Source: an uncultured Alistipes sp. (GTDB lineage: Bacteria; Bacteroidota; Bacteroidia; Bacteroidales; Rikenellaceae). From it: a stretch of 64,000 nt of DNA. Positions 35,872 through 44,388 of this stretch are shown one piece after another; position 1 is the stretch's first letter, and every line of letters begins with the position of its first letter. The stretch is taken from NCBI GenBank assembly GCA_900546065.1, contig URBK01000006.1:1-64000 (forward strand), read 5' to 3'. Made by a program: the position numbers and the translations under genes. The notes under the pieces were generated by a model. That model made no database searches and was not told the origin of the DNA. It was given only the letters and a program-made list of their open reading frames with translations.

Positions 35872-37344
35872 ATGAGTAGAAAAACAGATAACGACACCCC
35901 TTCGCTTGCACTTTCGCTTATACCGCTCGGTGTGCTTGTCGTATTCCTTGCGCTGGCCATACACCTGTTCGGCGGCGATGCCATCATGGGCGGCAGCCAG
36001 TTTTCGCTGCTGACAGCCTCGGCCGTATGCGCCGCGCTGGCAATATGGCGTTACGGGCGCTCGTGGCAGCAGCTCGAGGATACCATCGTCGAGAACATGC
36101 ACAGCGCAACACCCGCAATCATCATCCTGCTGCTTATCGGCGCCATCGCCGGTACATGGATGGCAAGCGGCGTAATCCCCACCATGATATACTACGGGCT
36201 CAAGATCCTCCATCCGTCGATCTTCCTTCTGGCCTCGTGCGTCATCTGCGCCGTCATCTCGCTGCTGACGGGCTCGTCGTGGACCACCGTCGCCACCATA
36301 GGCGTCGCCCTTATGGGCATAGGCCGCGCATTGGGATTCGAGGACGGATGGATAGCCGGCGCCATAATCTCGGGCGCATACTTCGGCGACAAAATCTCGC
36401 TCATGAGCGATACGACGGTGCTGGCATCGTCGACGGCGCGCGTACCGATATTCACGCACATAAAATACATGCTGCTGACCACAGTCCCGTCGATGGCCAT
36501 AGCCCTCGCCGTCTTCGGCGCTGCGGGTTTTGTCGCCGCACCCGACGACGCCATAGGGGTTCAAAGCATAGAGCAGGCCCTCGCCTCGACATATCGCATA
36601 TCGCCGTGGCTGCTCGTAGTGCCCGTAGTGACGGGATTGCTCATAGCGCGCAAGTTGCCAGCCATAATCACGCTCTTCGCGTCGGTAGCCATAGCATCGG
36701 TGGCGATGGTGGCATTCCAACCCGATATCGTTGAGCACATAGCCGGTGCGGCCGAAGCGGGACTCGCACCTTTCAAGGCCATGATCCTCTCCGCCACGAC
36801 CGACACGGCCGTCGAGACGGGTGATCCGCTGCTGAACGATCTGGTGGCCACGAGCGGCATGAGCGGCATGCTCGACACGGTGTGGCTGATCATCTGCGCC
36901 ATGTGTTTCGGCGGCGTGATGTACGGCAGCGGCATGCTCTCGGCCATCTCGCGTCTGTTCCTGCGCATGGCCCACCGTACGGTCAGCGTCGTGGGTGCCA
37001 CGGTCTCGTCGGGAGTATTTTTCAATCTCGTCACGGGCGACCAGTACATATCCATAATCCTCACCGGCAACCTCTTCCGCAACCTCTACGACAAGCGGGG
37101 GCTCGAACGGCGCCTGCTGAGCCGCAGCATGGAGGACTCGGCCACCGTAACCTCGGTGCTCATACCGTGGAACTCGTGCGGCATGACGCAGTCGACCGTT
37201 CTGGGCGTAGCGACGCTCACATACCTGCCCTACTGCATATTCAACATCGTAAGCCCCTTCATGTCGGTCATAGCGGCCGCCATAGGCTACAGGATATACA
37301 AAAAACACAACGACAACGATGAAGACACGTCTCGTAATATTTGA
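35872..37344 (+). CDS. nhaC: Na+/H+ antiporter, NhaC family
   Basis: 490-residue inner-membrane antiporter with about eleven or twelve hydrophobic segments. NhaC-type motifs are visible: LTGSSWTTVATIGVALMGIG, GAYFGDKISLMSDTTVLAS and, in the C-terminal half, GVFFNLVTGDQYISIIL and a TVTSVLIPWNSCGM segment. The role is sodium export and pH homeostasis, driven by inward proton movement. Its 3' end overlaps the following HAD phosphatase gene by 26 bp. The promoter carries an inverted repeat that may regulate it. Confidence 0.9.
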   Translation: MSRKTDNDTPSLALSLIPLGVLVVFLALAIHLFGGDAIMGGSQFSLLTASAVCAALAIWRYGRSWQQLEDTIVENMHSATPAIIILLLIGAIAGTWMASGVIPTMIYYGLKILHPSIFLLASCVICAVISLLTGSSWTTVATIGVALMGIGRALGFEDGWIAGAIISGAYFGDKISLMSDTTVLASSTARVPIFTHIKYMLLTTVPSMAIALAVFGAAGFVAAPDDAIGVQSIEQALASTYRISPWLLVVPVVTGLLIARKLPAIITLFASVAIASVAMVAFQPDIVEHIAGAAEAGLAPFKAMILSATTDTAVETGDPLLNDLVATSGMSGMLDTVWLIICAMCFGGVMYGSGMLSAISRLFLRMAHRTVSVVGATVSSGVFFNLVTGDQYISIILTGNLFRNLYDKRGLERRLLSRSMEDSATVTSVLIPWNSCGMTQSTVLGVATLTYLPYCIFNIVSPFMSVIAAAIGYRIYKKHNDNDEDTSRNI

Positions 37345-37978
37345 CCTCGACGGCACGCTGCTCAACACCATAGGCGACCTTGCCGTCAGCACCAACCACA
37401 TGCTCGCGCTGCGCGGCCTGAAGCAGCACACCTACGAAGAGTATTGCCATTTCGTGGGGAACGGCATCCTGCGCCTCGTGGAGCGGGCCCTGCCCGAGAA
37501 TCTGCGCACACCCGAATACGTGAAGGCGGCGCGGCAGGATTTCCTCGACCACTACATCGACCACATCGACATCCATACCCGCCCATACGATGGCATTCCT
37601 CAGATAATTGAGACACTCGCCCGCCGCGGCGTTAAGATGGCCGTAGCGTCGAACAAGTTTCAGGAGGGCACCGCAAAACTCATACGCGAATTCTTCCCCG
37701 ACATAGACTTCGTGGCCGTCTGCGGCCAGCGCGAGGGTGTGCCCCTGAAGCCCGACACGGCCCTCATAGATATGATCATCGACAAGGCGGGTGTCGGGCG
37801 CGATGAGTGCGTCATGGTGGGCGACTCGTGTGTCGACATGCAGACGGCGCACAACGCCCGCATAACGGCCATAGGCGTAAGCTGGGGATTCCGTCCCCGC
37901 ACGGAGCTCGAAGAGAACCATGCCGACTACATAGCCGACACGGCCGCACAACTGCTTCAGATCATCGAATCGCTCTAA
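37319..37978 (+). CDS. HAD hydrolase, phosphoglycolate-phosphatase-like
   Basis: 219-residue HAD-superfamily phosphatase. Motif I is VIFDLDGTLLNT with the nucleophile Asp near the N-terminus, motif II the Ser in MAVASNK, motif III the Lys in PLKPDT, and motif IV the acids in VMVGDSCVDMQTA. A helical cap lies between motifs I and II, as in Gph/PGMB-type enzymes. The start codon lies inside nhaC (26-bp overlap), so expression is coupled to the antiporter. The substrate is unassigned; phosphoglycolate or another small phosphomonoester is likely. Confidence 0.9.
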   Translation: MKTRLVIFDLDGTLLNTIGDLAVSTNHMLALRGLKQHTYEEYCHFVGNGILRLVERALPENLRTPEYVKAARQDFLDHYIDHIDIHTRPYDGIPQIIETLARRGVKMAVASNKFQEGTAKLIREFFPDIDFVAVCGQREGVPLKPDTALIDMIIDKAGVGRDECVMVGDSCVDMQTAHNARITAIGVSWGFRPRTELEENHADYIADTAAQLLQIIESL

Positions 37979-37998
37979 GCCACGAACGCAACCATACG

Positions 37999-38035
37999 AA
38001 AAAACCTTCGGTCCCGCTTGAGTCCGAAGGTTTTT
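37999..38035. terminator. Bidirectional terminator
   Basis: AAAAAACCTTCGG / CCGAAGGTTTTT arms around a 12-base loop, between the convergent HAD and GH43-like genes. Confidence 0.87.
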
Positions 38036-38054
38036 CATTTACAATATTGTACAC

Positions 38055-39044
38055 CTACTCCTTGACGTATAGCATATCGTCACGCTCCTCGAGGGGCAGG
38101 ATTACGGCCCGCTCGGCCCCGCCCGGGGAGTTGGGGGCATGCATGACGATATTCAGGCCGCCGTCAAAGTCCCGGAAGAGCATCCCGTGGCCGCCGTTAC
38201 GGCTGAACAGGGGCTTGGGGTGGTGGCGCCACGGCCCCGTGACCTTCCCCGTCACCGACTCCGAGACGCCGACGGCATATCCATCCTTGCCGAAGCTCGA
38301 CCATATCATCAGCAACTTGCCGCCCGAAGTGCGGTAGAGGAAGCATCCGTCGGTAACGTAGCTGCGGGCGCCGTCCGCTGCGGGCGAGCCCGTAGCCCAC
38401 TCGGCAGCCGAAGCGTTGAAGAGTCTCAGCGGCGTACCCGCACGCGCCGAAAGGTCGCGCGTAAGCTCCACAACCTTCATCTCACCGTCCATCACCTGCA
38501 CCCACTCGTGGCAGTAGACCATATACGGTTTGCCGTCCTCGACCCAGAGCGTCCCGTCGAGGGCCATCTCATCCATCGGTGTGGCAGGCTCACGCTCCTC
38601 GAACGCCTCGAACGGCCCCTCGGGCGACTTCGACCGGAAGATCTGCGTGCCGCGCATCGTATAGGCCGGATGCGACGCCCGCTGCTTCTTCCACTCGATG
38701 TCGCTGTTTATCGTAGCGAACATGTAGTAATATCCCTTGTAACGGTGCACCTCGGGAGCCCATACCCGCCCCGTGATCCAATTGTCGGCCGGAACCGTCA
38801 TCACACGCACGGGCCCCTCCCAATTCTCGAGGTCGCGGCTGCGGAATACCTCCACACCGCCACGCACCGTTCCATCCTCGGCATTGACAGAAGATGAGCG
38901 GTACATGTAATATACGCCCGACGAGGCATCGGCCACGATAAACGGGTCGCGTATGTTTATATCCTTGATGGATTGTGTTTTCGGCTGTGCGCATACCGTC
39001 ACAACGGCCATACACGCGGCCATCGCCAGCAAAATTCGTTTCAT
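38055..39044 (-). CDS. GH43-like exported glycoside hydrolase
   Basis: 329-residue secreted enzyme (signal peptide to VCAQ) with a single five-bladed propeller of the GH43 type. The general-base Asp33 is in NIRDPFIV, and WAPEVHRYKGYYYMF and ALDGTLWVEDGKPYMVY (Asp163) follow the usual blades. At the general-acid position, where most GH43 enzymes have Glu (EGPFLY), this protein has VTDGCFLY (Asp232), a variant seen in some subgroups. The neighbour upstream on the same strand is a beta-helix protein whose stop lies 42 bp before this ATG, so the two are probably co-transcribed. The substrate is unknown. Confidence 0.84.
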   Translation of the reverse strand: MKRILLAMAACMAVVTVCAQPKTQSIKDINIRDPFIVADASSGVYYMYRSSSVNAEDGTVRGGVEVFRSRDLENWEGPVRVMTVPADNWITGRVWAPEVHRYKGYYYMFATINSDIEWKKQRASHPAYTMRGTQIFRSKSPEGPFEAFEEREPATPMDEMALDGTLWVEDGKPYMVYCHEWVQVMDGEMKVVELTRDLSARAGTPLRLFNASAAEWATGSPAADGARSYVTDGCFLYRTSGGKLLMIWSSFGKDGYAVGVSESVTGKVTGPWRHHPKPLFSRNGGHGMLFRDFDGGLNIVMHAPNSPGGAERAVILPLEERDDMLYVKE

Positions 39045-39086
39045 GTTTTTCAGATTTGTTTCAGGTTTGTATCGGGTTTATGATTA

Positions 39087-40331
39087 TTACTCTCGGGGTT
39101 CGATCCGCGTCTCGTAGAAACGCTCGTCCCTGTCCACGCATGCTACGGCTGCGATACGTGCCTTCGGGTTGCGCACCGTAAGCGGCCCGTCGGAGCGGTA
39201 GTTGCGCATGCGGCATCCGAACAACGACACCGTCAGCGGCCTGTCGCCCTCCACCAGCAGGAAATCGTCCGAATAGCCGTCGGCCGTCAGGGCGCCGTTG
39301 CCACCAGAGAAGGCCTCGACATTGGTGATGGCCGTATGGCCCTCACCCGTGATTATAATCGGATGTATCCCCTCGCCGCAACCCTTCACGTTGGCGATGA
39401 TCGAGCCCTGCGCGATCTGCCAGTTGCGGTTGAAGGTGCCGCCGCCCGCCTTGTATATGCCGACGGTGACGCAGTCGAGGTTGAAGTTGGTAAGCTGTCC
39501 GTAGGTATCGGGGCCGAGCCATATTCCGCCGTGCGCTCCGAAGGTGAAGAGGTCAATCAGCTGCGCGTTGTCCGTGTGGTCGATGGCATAGGTATATGTC
39601 GGACGCGCTATGACGCTGTCCACAACCGCACGCGAGAAGGTGCGGCCGAAGAGCCGCATGTTCGCCGGGTTGACATGGCAGTGCAGGATACGCGGGATGT
39701 CGTAACAGTAGTCTATGCGTATGAACTCGCCGCTGAGCGGATATCCGTAGCAGTGCTCGAAGAGTATCTGCTCGCAGATGTTGTCCTGCCGCCCGCGGAA
39801 ATCCATCGCCACATACTCTCCGTAGAAGGTCAGGCACGAAAGCGTCACGCCCTGTGTCGCGCCCTCGGGCGACATGCGTATCGTTGGCGGGTAAGCGATG
39901 ATCTTCGACGGATCGTCGAAGGCCTGCTCGGGATACCAGAACTGTATGCCGCGCACCTGCGTTGCCGACTCCACGGTCAGGAACGGCTCCGAGGCGTCGG
40001 TTATGACGAAGAGCGACCCGACGGGAGCATTACGCTCGGGATGCTTCGTGCCGCGCCCCGTAGGCCCGTGCACGCCTATCAGAGAGACGTTCTGCCGCAG
40101 AAGGATGCCCGACGCAACGGGATAACCCTCGTCCGAGGGCTCGACAAAGAGCGCCGCCCCCGACCCTGCGGCCCAGTCTATGGCACGCTGCAGGTTCTCG
40201 GCATTCTGTTGCGGGGTGTTTTCGGGCAGCACGCCGAAGTCGCGGATACTGCGCATGGGCTGCGTCTGCGCCCGCGACTGCACGAAGGCCGCCGACAACA
40301 GCACCATAAGGATAAGCAAGGTTCGTTTCAT
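39087..40331 (-). CDS. Exported right-handed beta-helix protein (pectate-lyase-like)
   Basis: 414-residue secreted protein. The ATG at 40331 begins a signal peptide (cleavage near SRAQ); the frame extends upstream without a better start. A pectate-lyase-superfamily N-terminus (SIRDFGVLPENTPQQNAENLQRAIDW, given in part) is followed by irregular parallel beta-helix coils. Asp/His pairs occur in YAIDHTD and IRIDYCYD, but no GH28 catalytic trio could be recognised, so polysaccharide lyase, hydrolase or non-catalytic binding are all open. It is in tandem with the GH43-like gene, suggesting a joint glycan target. Confidence 0.75.
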   Translation of the reverse strand: MKRTLLILMVLLSAAFVQSRAQTQPMRSIRDFGVLPENTPQQNAENLQRAIDWAAGSGAALFVEPSDEGYPVASGILLRQNVSLIGVHGPTGRGTKHPERNAPVGSLFVITDASEPFLTVESATQVRGIQFWYPEQAFDDPSKIIAYPPTIRMSPEGATQGVTLSCLTFYGEYVAMDFRGRQDNICEQILFEHCYGYPLSGEFIRIDYCYDIPRILHCHVNPANMRLFGRTFSRAVVDSVIARPTYTYAIDHTDNAQLIDLFTFGAHGGIWLGPDTYGQLTNFNLDCVTVGIYKAGGGTFNRNWQIAQGSIIANVKGCGEGIHPIIITGEGHTAITNVEAFSGGNGALTADGYSDDFLLVEGDRPLTVSLFGCRMRNYRSDGPLTVRNPKARIAAVACVDRDERFYETRIEPRE

Positions 40332-40377
40332 GGTTCTATGGTTTTCGGTTAGTCTCTCTGCATACAATCCGATCCCG

Positions 40378-41049
40378 TCAGTTGCCGAGCAGCAGGCGCC
40401 CGAGCGAGGCGACATCCTGCGCCGTTGCCGTGGCGCCGTACTCGCGCATCTCCTCCGCCGACCCGTAGCCGTAGAGTACGCCTATGCAGTCTATACCCGC
40501 CGCACGCGCCCCCATGACGTCGTGCTTGCGGTCGCCTATCATCACCGTACGCTCCAACTCCCCCTCCAGATGGTTGCTCTGGATAACATACCTGACCACA
40601 GCCGCCTTGTTCGGACGCAGATGTTCGGGCGTGTCGGCCCCAATAAAGAGGAAGCGCCGCGCCAGATCGAAGTGTTCGAGCACCTGCCGCGCTATCGGGT
40701 CAGGCTTCGACGTGGCGACATAGAGTTTGTATCCAGCCTCCGTCAGACGATCCAGCAGGCGGTCGATACCATCATACATCACATTTTCGAAGAGCCCCCG
40801 CACGTTGTAATACTCGCGGAAGTATCCGCATGCACGCGCCGCCTGCACGTCCGTGAAGCCGTAGAAGTCACGGAAAGAGTCCATAAGCGGCGGCCCGATG
40901 AACTTGCACAGCGACTGCCGGTCCTCCACCTCGATGCCGCAACGGCGCAAAGCCAGTTGCGTCGCCGTCGTAATGCCCACGGCCGGATCCGTCAGCGTGC
41001 CGTCTATATCCCAAAGCAGGTGTTCGTATCTACTCGTTCTCTTTTCCAT
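40378..41049 (-). CDS. HAD hydrolase, phosphoglycolate-phosphatase-like
   Basis: 223-residue HAD phosphatase with motif I LLWDIDGTLTDP, motif II Thr/Ser in LYVATSK, motif III Lys in RPNKAAV and motif IV VMIGDRKHDVMGARAAGID. The cap (FIGPPLMDSFRDFYGF) resembles the Gph and pyrophosphatase PpaX group. It starts 20 bp inside the end of uvrC and so is translated from the uvrC transcript. A second HAD of similar type is encoded at 37319; they are not close copies. Confidence 0.9.
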   Translation of the reverse strand: MEKRTSRYEHLLWDIDGTLTDPAVGITTATQLALRRCGIEVEDRQSLCKFIGPPLMDSFRDFYGFTDVQAARACGYFREYYNVRGLFENVMYDGIDRLLDRLTEAGYKLYVATSKPDPIARQVLEHFDLARRFLFIGADTPEHLRPNKAAVVRYVIQSNHLEGELERTVMIGDRKHDVMGARAAGIDCIGVLYGYGSAEEMREYGATATAQDVASLGRLLLGN

Positions 41050-42895
41050 CTACACTATCGGAATTATCATTTTCGGCCGCCGCATCACCGTGAAAATATT
41101 CATACACGCCACGCGCACGCGCCGCCCCCACCGTCTCCGCCAGCTCGGCCTCTGTCGCGCTCCTTATCTTGGATATCGTGCGGAAACGGCGCATCAGTTC
41201 GTTCACACTCTTGGCACCGATGCCCTTTATATGTTCCAGCTCGCTGTCTATAAAGGCGTTGCTTCGTTTCTGACGGTGGAACGTGATGCCAAAACGGTGT
41301 GCCTCGTCGCGTATGTGGCACACGACCTTCAGCGGCTCGCCCGTTCGGCTCAGGTAGTAAGGCATCGGGTCGCCCGGGAAGAATATCTCCTCGATACGCT
41401 TGGCAAGGCCCACGATCGGCACACGCTTCTCGATACCCAGCTCGCACAGTACCTCGTAGGCGCTCGACAGCTGCCCCTTGCCGCCGTCGACGATGATCAG
41501 ATCCGGCAACTCGGCCCCCTCCTCCAGCAGACGCGTATAGCGGCGGCGTACGATCTCGCGCATCGAGGCGAAGTCGTCGGCCCCGACCACAGTCTTGATA
41601 TTGAAGTGGCGGTACTCCTTGCGTGAGGGGCGCCCGTCACGAAACACCACGCACGAAGCCACGGGATTAGTACCCTGAAGGTTCGAGTTGTCGAAGCATT
41701 CGATATGCCGCGGCTGGCGGTCCAGATGCAGTTCGCGCTGCATGGCGTTCATCAGCCGTTCGGTATGCCGTTCGGGATTCTTTATCTCGAGGTTCTTCAT
41801 CTGCTCGGCCCGGTAGATACGCGCGCTCTTGAGCGAGAACTCCAGCAGTTCGGCCTTCTCGCCGCGTTTGGGCACCGTGAAGACAACCTTGTCGAAGAGC
41901 AGCGTCGTCGAGGGCAGCAACGGAACTATGACCTCACGCGAGAGGTCGTGCGAGATATTGTCCACGACGTACTGTATGGCCATCGTGAGCATCTCGGCCC
42001 GCGAGGTCTCCACACCCGGACTCAGTTTGACCGTATGCAGCGCCACGACCGACCCGTGCCGCAGGCGGATGAAGTTGCAATAGACCACGTCGTCGTCCTC
42101 CAACAGCGAGAAGACATCGCAGTCGATGATCTTGGCGCTGACGATGACCGAGCGGCTCTGGTAGCTCTCCAGAGCCTCGATCCGCTGTTTGTAACGCTGC
42201 GCCGCCTCGAACTTGAGCGCCGCAGCCGCCGCCTGCATGTTCTGCTCGAGGTAGCGGCGCACGGGCCGCAGGTCACCCCGCAGCACCTGCTTCACCATCT
42301 CGACCAGCTCGTCATACTCCTCCTCGCTCTGCGCCCCAACGCACGGGCCCTTGCAGTTACCTATATGATATTGGAGGCAGACGCCGTAACGGCCCCGCGC
42401 CACGGCCTGCGGCGAGAGATTGAGTTTACACGTGCGAAGCGGCACAACCTCACGTATGAATTCGAGGATCGAGTGCTGCATCGCCACCGACCCGTAGGGC
42501 CCGAAATACTGCGATCCGTCGTGCCGCAGTTGCCGCGTCGACTCCACACGCGGGAAGGGCTCGCGGCGGACGACGATCCACGGATAGGTCTTGTCGTCCT
42601 TGAGAAGGATGTTGTAACGCGGCTGAAGGGTCTTGATAAGAGAGTTCTCCAACAACAGCGCATCCTGCTCGCTGTTCACCACAAAGTGGCGGATCTCGAC
42701 GATCTGCCGCACCAGAACCCGAACCTTGGGCGTATGGTCGCGGTTCTGCACAAAGTACGAAGAGACACGTTTGCGCAACGATTTGGCCTTACCTACATAT
42801 ATAACGGTACCGTTTTTGTCGAGGAATTGATATACTCCCGGCGAAAGCGGCAATGCGGCGACCTGCGCCTTGAGTGTATCCTGTTGTTGGCTCAT
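41030..42895 (-). CDS. uvrC: Excinuclease ABC subunit C
   Basis: 621-residue nucleotide-excision-repair nuclease that makes both incisions around UvrB-bound damage. It has an N-terminal GIY-YIG nuclease (about residues 15-95; PGVYQFLDKNGTVIYVGKAKSL), a Cys-rich segment (CLQYHIGNCKGPC), a UVR motif for UvrB contact (about 200-240), a C-terminal RNase H-like nuclease (about 385-540; IECFDNSNLQG, VVFRDGRPSRKEYR, IIVDGGKGQLS) and tandem helix-hairpin-helix motifs (IKGIGAKSVNELM). Its length is normal. It is expressed from its own promoter and overlaps the HAD gene. Confidence 0.97.
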   Translation of the reverse strand: MSQQQDTLKAQVAALPLSPGVYQFLDKNGTVIYVGKAKSLRKRVSSYFVQNRDHTPKVRVLVRQIVEIRHFVVNSEQDALLLENSLIKTLQPRYNILLKDDKTYPWIVVRREPFPRVESTRQLRHDGSQYFGPYGSVAMQHSILEFIREVVPLRTCKLNLSPQAVARGRYGVCLQYHIGNCKGPCVGAQSEEEYDELVEMVKQVLRGDLRPVRRYLEQNMQAAAAALKFEAAQRYKQRIEALESYQSRSVIVSAKIIDCDVFSLLEDDDVVYCNFIRLRHGSVVALHTVKLSPGVETSRAEMLTMAIQYVVDNISHDLSREVIVPLLPSTTLLFDKVVFTVPKRGEKAELLEFSLKSARIYRAEQMKNLEIKNPERHTERLMNAMQRELHLDRQPRHIECFDNSNLQGTNPVASCVVFRDGRPSRKEYRHFNIKTVVGADDFASMREIVRRRYTRLLEEGAELPDLIIVDGGKGQLSSAYEVLCELGIEKRVPIVGLAKRIEEIFFPGDPMPYYLSRTGEPLKVVCHIRDEAHRFGITFHRQKRSNAFIDSELEHIKGIGAKSVNELMRRFRTISKIRSATEAELAETVGAARARGVYEYFHGDAAAENDNSDSVDGKENE

Positions 42896-42900
42896 GAATG

Positions 42901-42931
42901 CAAAGGTACTAAAAGTAGATGCTCAAGACAA
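42901..42931 (-). promoter_or_regulatory. uvrC promoter
   Basis: Minus-strand TTG (42931-42929) and TACCTTTG (42908-42901), 20 bp apart, directly before the uvrC ATG at 42895. The transcript leader would be very short. Confidence 0.65.
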
Positions 42932-42962
42932 ACGCACGGGCGATTTTCGCACTGCGGGGCCG

Positions 42963-43514
42963 CTAAAGGCTTCGGCCCGTCACGACCTCGTCGACACGCC
43001 GGTCGAATGGCTCGCACGGCAGGTCGTCCACGATCTGGCAGCCGAAACATACGCCTATGCACCATGCGCGGAAACCCTCACGCGCAAGGTAGCGGTCGTA
43101 GTACCCCTTGCCGCGCCCCAGACGGCGGCCGTCACGCGTGAAAGCCATACCCGGAACTACCATAACGTCTATATCGGCGGCGGGGCACGCCTCGCCCCCC
43201 TGCGGCTCGCGTATGCCGTACGCGCCCGCGGCCAGAGAATCGGGACGGTAGTCGTAGAACTCCATGCGCGGCTCTCCCTGCGGGGTGTCCTCGACGCGCG
43301 GCAGTACGATGCGCACATCCCCGAGCCGCGCCGCCAGCGGGGCAATGTCTATCTCGTCGGGCAGGGGCGAAAAGAGCGCCACAACGGCTGCGCCGCGACG
43401 CCGCACGGCCCGCTCCAGAAGGTCGGTCGCACGCTGCGACTCAAGCTGCCGCTCAGCCGCATCCATATCGGCCGCAAGACGCCTTACACAGGCGCGTATC
43501 GTATTTTTTTTCAT
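42963..43514 (-). CDS. 5-formyltetrahydrofolate cyclo-ligase
   Basis: 183-residue enzyme converting 5-formyl-THF to 5,10-methenyl-THF with ATP. An upstream frame exists, but the ATG at 43514 gives the standard MKKNTIRACVRRLAADM start. Family landmarks are the N-terminal basic helix, ALFSPLPDEIDI for folate contact, and the ATP-binding end VPGMAFTRDGRRLGRGKGYYDRYL split between FTRDG and LGRGKGYYDR. Folate salvage fits with folA and thyA further along the window, though they are not in the same operon. Confidence 0.92.
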   Translation of the reverse strand: MKKNTIRACVRRLAADMDAAERQLESQRATDLLERAVRRRGAAVVALFSPLPDEIDIAPLAARLGDVRIVLPRVEDTPQGEPRMEFYDYRPDSLAAGAYGIREPQGGEACPAADIDVMVVPGMAFTRDGRRLGRGKGYYDRYLAREGFRAWCIGVCFGCQIVDDLPCEPFDRRVDEVVTGRSL

Positions 43515-43563
43515 AACTTGAAACCTCAAAACACCATCTGAAAGATTTATGTCCCTCGCGCTA

Positions 43564-43593
43564 TTGTTATTCTGCAAACAATTACTATCTTTG
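43564..43593 (+). promoter_or_regulatory. sdhCAB promoter
   Basis: TTG at 43564-43566 and TATCTTTG at 43586-43593, 19 bp apart. The leader to the sdhC ATG at 43646 is about 45 nt. Confidence 0.78.
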
Positions 43594-43645
43594 CGAGGTC
43601 TTGAGAAACATTTTCACAAACAAAAATAAACAAAATCTGAAAATT

Positions 43646-44353
43646 ATGAGCTGTTTTTTATGCAATTCATCTCTCGGAAAGAAGCTGGTGATGAGTGTGA
43701 CGGGTTGTTGCCTCGTTCTCTTCCTTCTCTTCCACATGTCAATGAACCTCGTGGCCATCATCTCACCCGAAGGTTACAACATGGTCTGTGAATTCCTCGG
43801 CGCTAACTGGTATGCATTGGCCGGTACGGTCGTGCTGGCCGCTCTGGTGGTCCTGCACTTCGTCTATGCGCTGATCCTCACCGTCAACAACTACCGCGCT
43901 CGCGGCAATCAGCGTTATGCCGTGACCGTAAACGAGCCGGGCGTAGAGTGGGCCTCGAAAAACATGCTCGTACTGGGCGTGATCGTAGTGCTCGGACTGC
44001 TGCTCCACCTGATCAACTTCTGGAGCAAGATGCAGCTCGTCGAGATCATGGGAGGCGAAAGCTCGATCGTAGGCGGAATGACGGTATCGGCACACGACGG
44101 CGCTACCCTCGTAGCCTACACCTTCTCTAAATGGTACTTCGTCGTTCTCTACATCATCTGGCTCGGCGCCCTCTGGCTCCACCTCACACACGGTATCTGG
44201 TCAATGTTCCAGACCGTAGGCTGGGCTAACGACACGTGGTACCCCCGCCTGAAGTGCATCGCAAATGTCGTTGCCACGATCCTCATCCTCGGCTTCATCG
44301 CCGTAGTGCTGGTATACTTCCTCAAAGTGTGCGTCGGCGGCTGCCTCCAATAA
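43646..44353 (+). CDS. sdhC: Succinate dehydrogenase/fumarate reductase cytochrome b subunit
   Basis: 235-residue membrane anchor of complex II, with five hydrophobic segments (about 15-40, 60-85, 110-135, 160-185 and 205-230), the B-type single-subunit arrangement of Wolinella and Bacteroides enzymes that binds two hemes b. Candidate heme ligands are the His residues in LFHMSMN, LVVLHFVYA, LLLHLINFW and WLHLTHGIW. It transfers electrons between menaquinone and the iron-sulfur subunit. The ATG at 43646 matches the family's SCFLCNSSLGKKLVMSVTG start. It is the first gene of the sdhCAB operon. Confidence 0.95.
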   Translation: MSCFLCNSSLGKKLVMSVTGCCLVLFLLFHMSMNLVAIISPEGYNMVCEFLGANWYALAGTVVLAALVVLHFVYALILTVNNYRARGNQRYAVTVNEPGVEWASKNMLVLGVIVVLGLLLHLINFWSKMQLVEIMGGESSIVGGMTVSAHDGATLVAYTFSKWYFVVLYIIWLGALWLHLTHGIWSMFQTVGWANDTWYPRLKCIANVVATILILGFIAVVLVYFLKVCVGGCLQ

Positions 44354-44388
44354 GAGCTTTTCACTTGAACAATTAAAAAACAAAGAAT

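Noticed and set aside
35671..37431. Long minus-strand open frame opposite nhaC
   Set aside because: Its composition is Arg/Tyr/His-rich with no family resemblance, while the plus strand encodes a clear antiporter.
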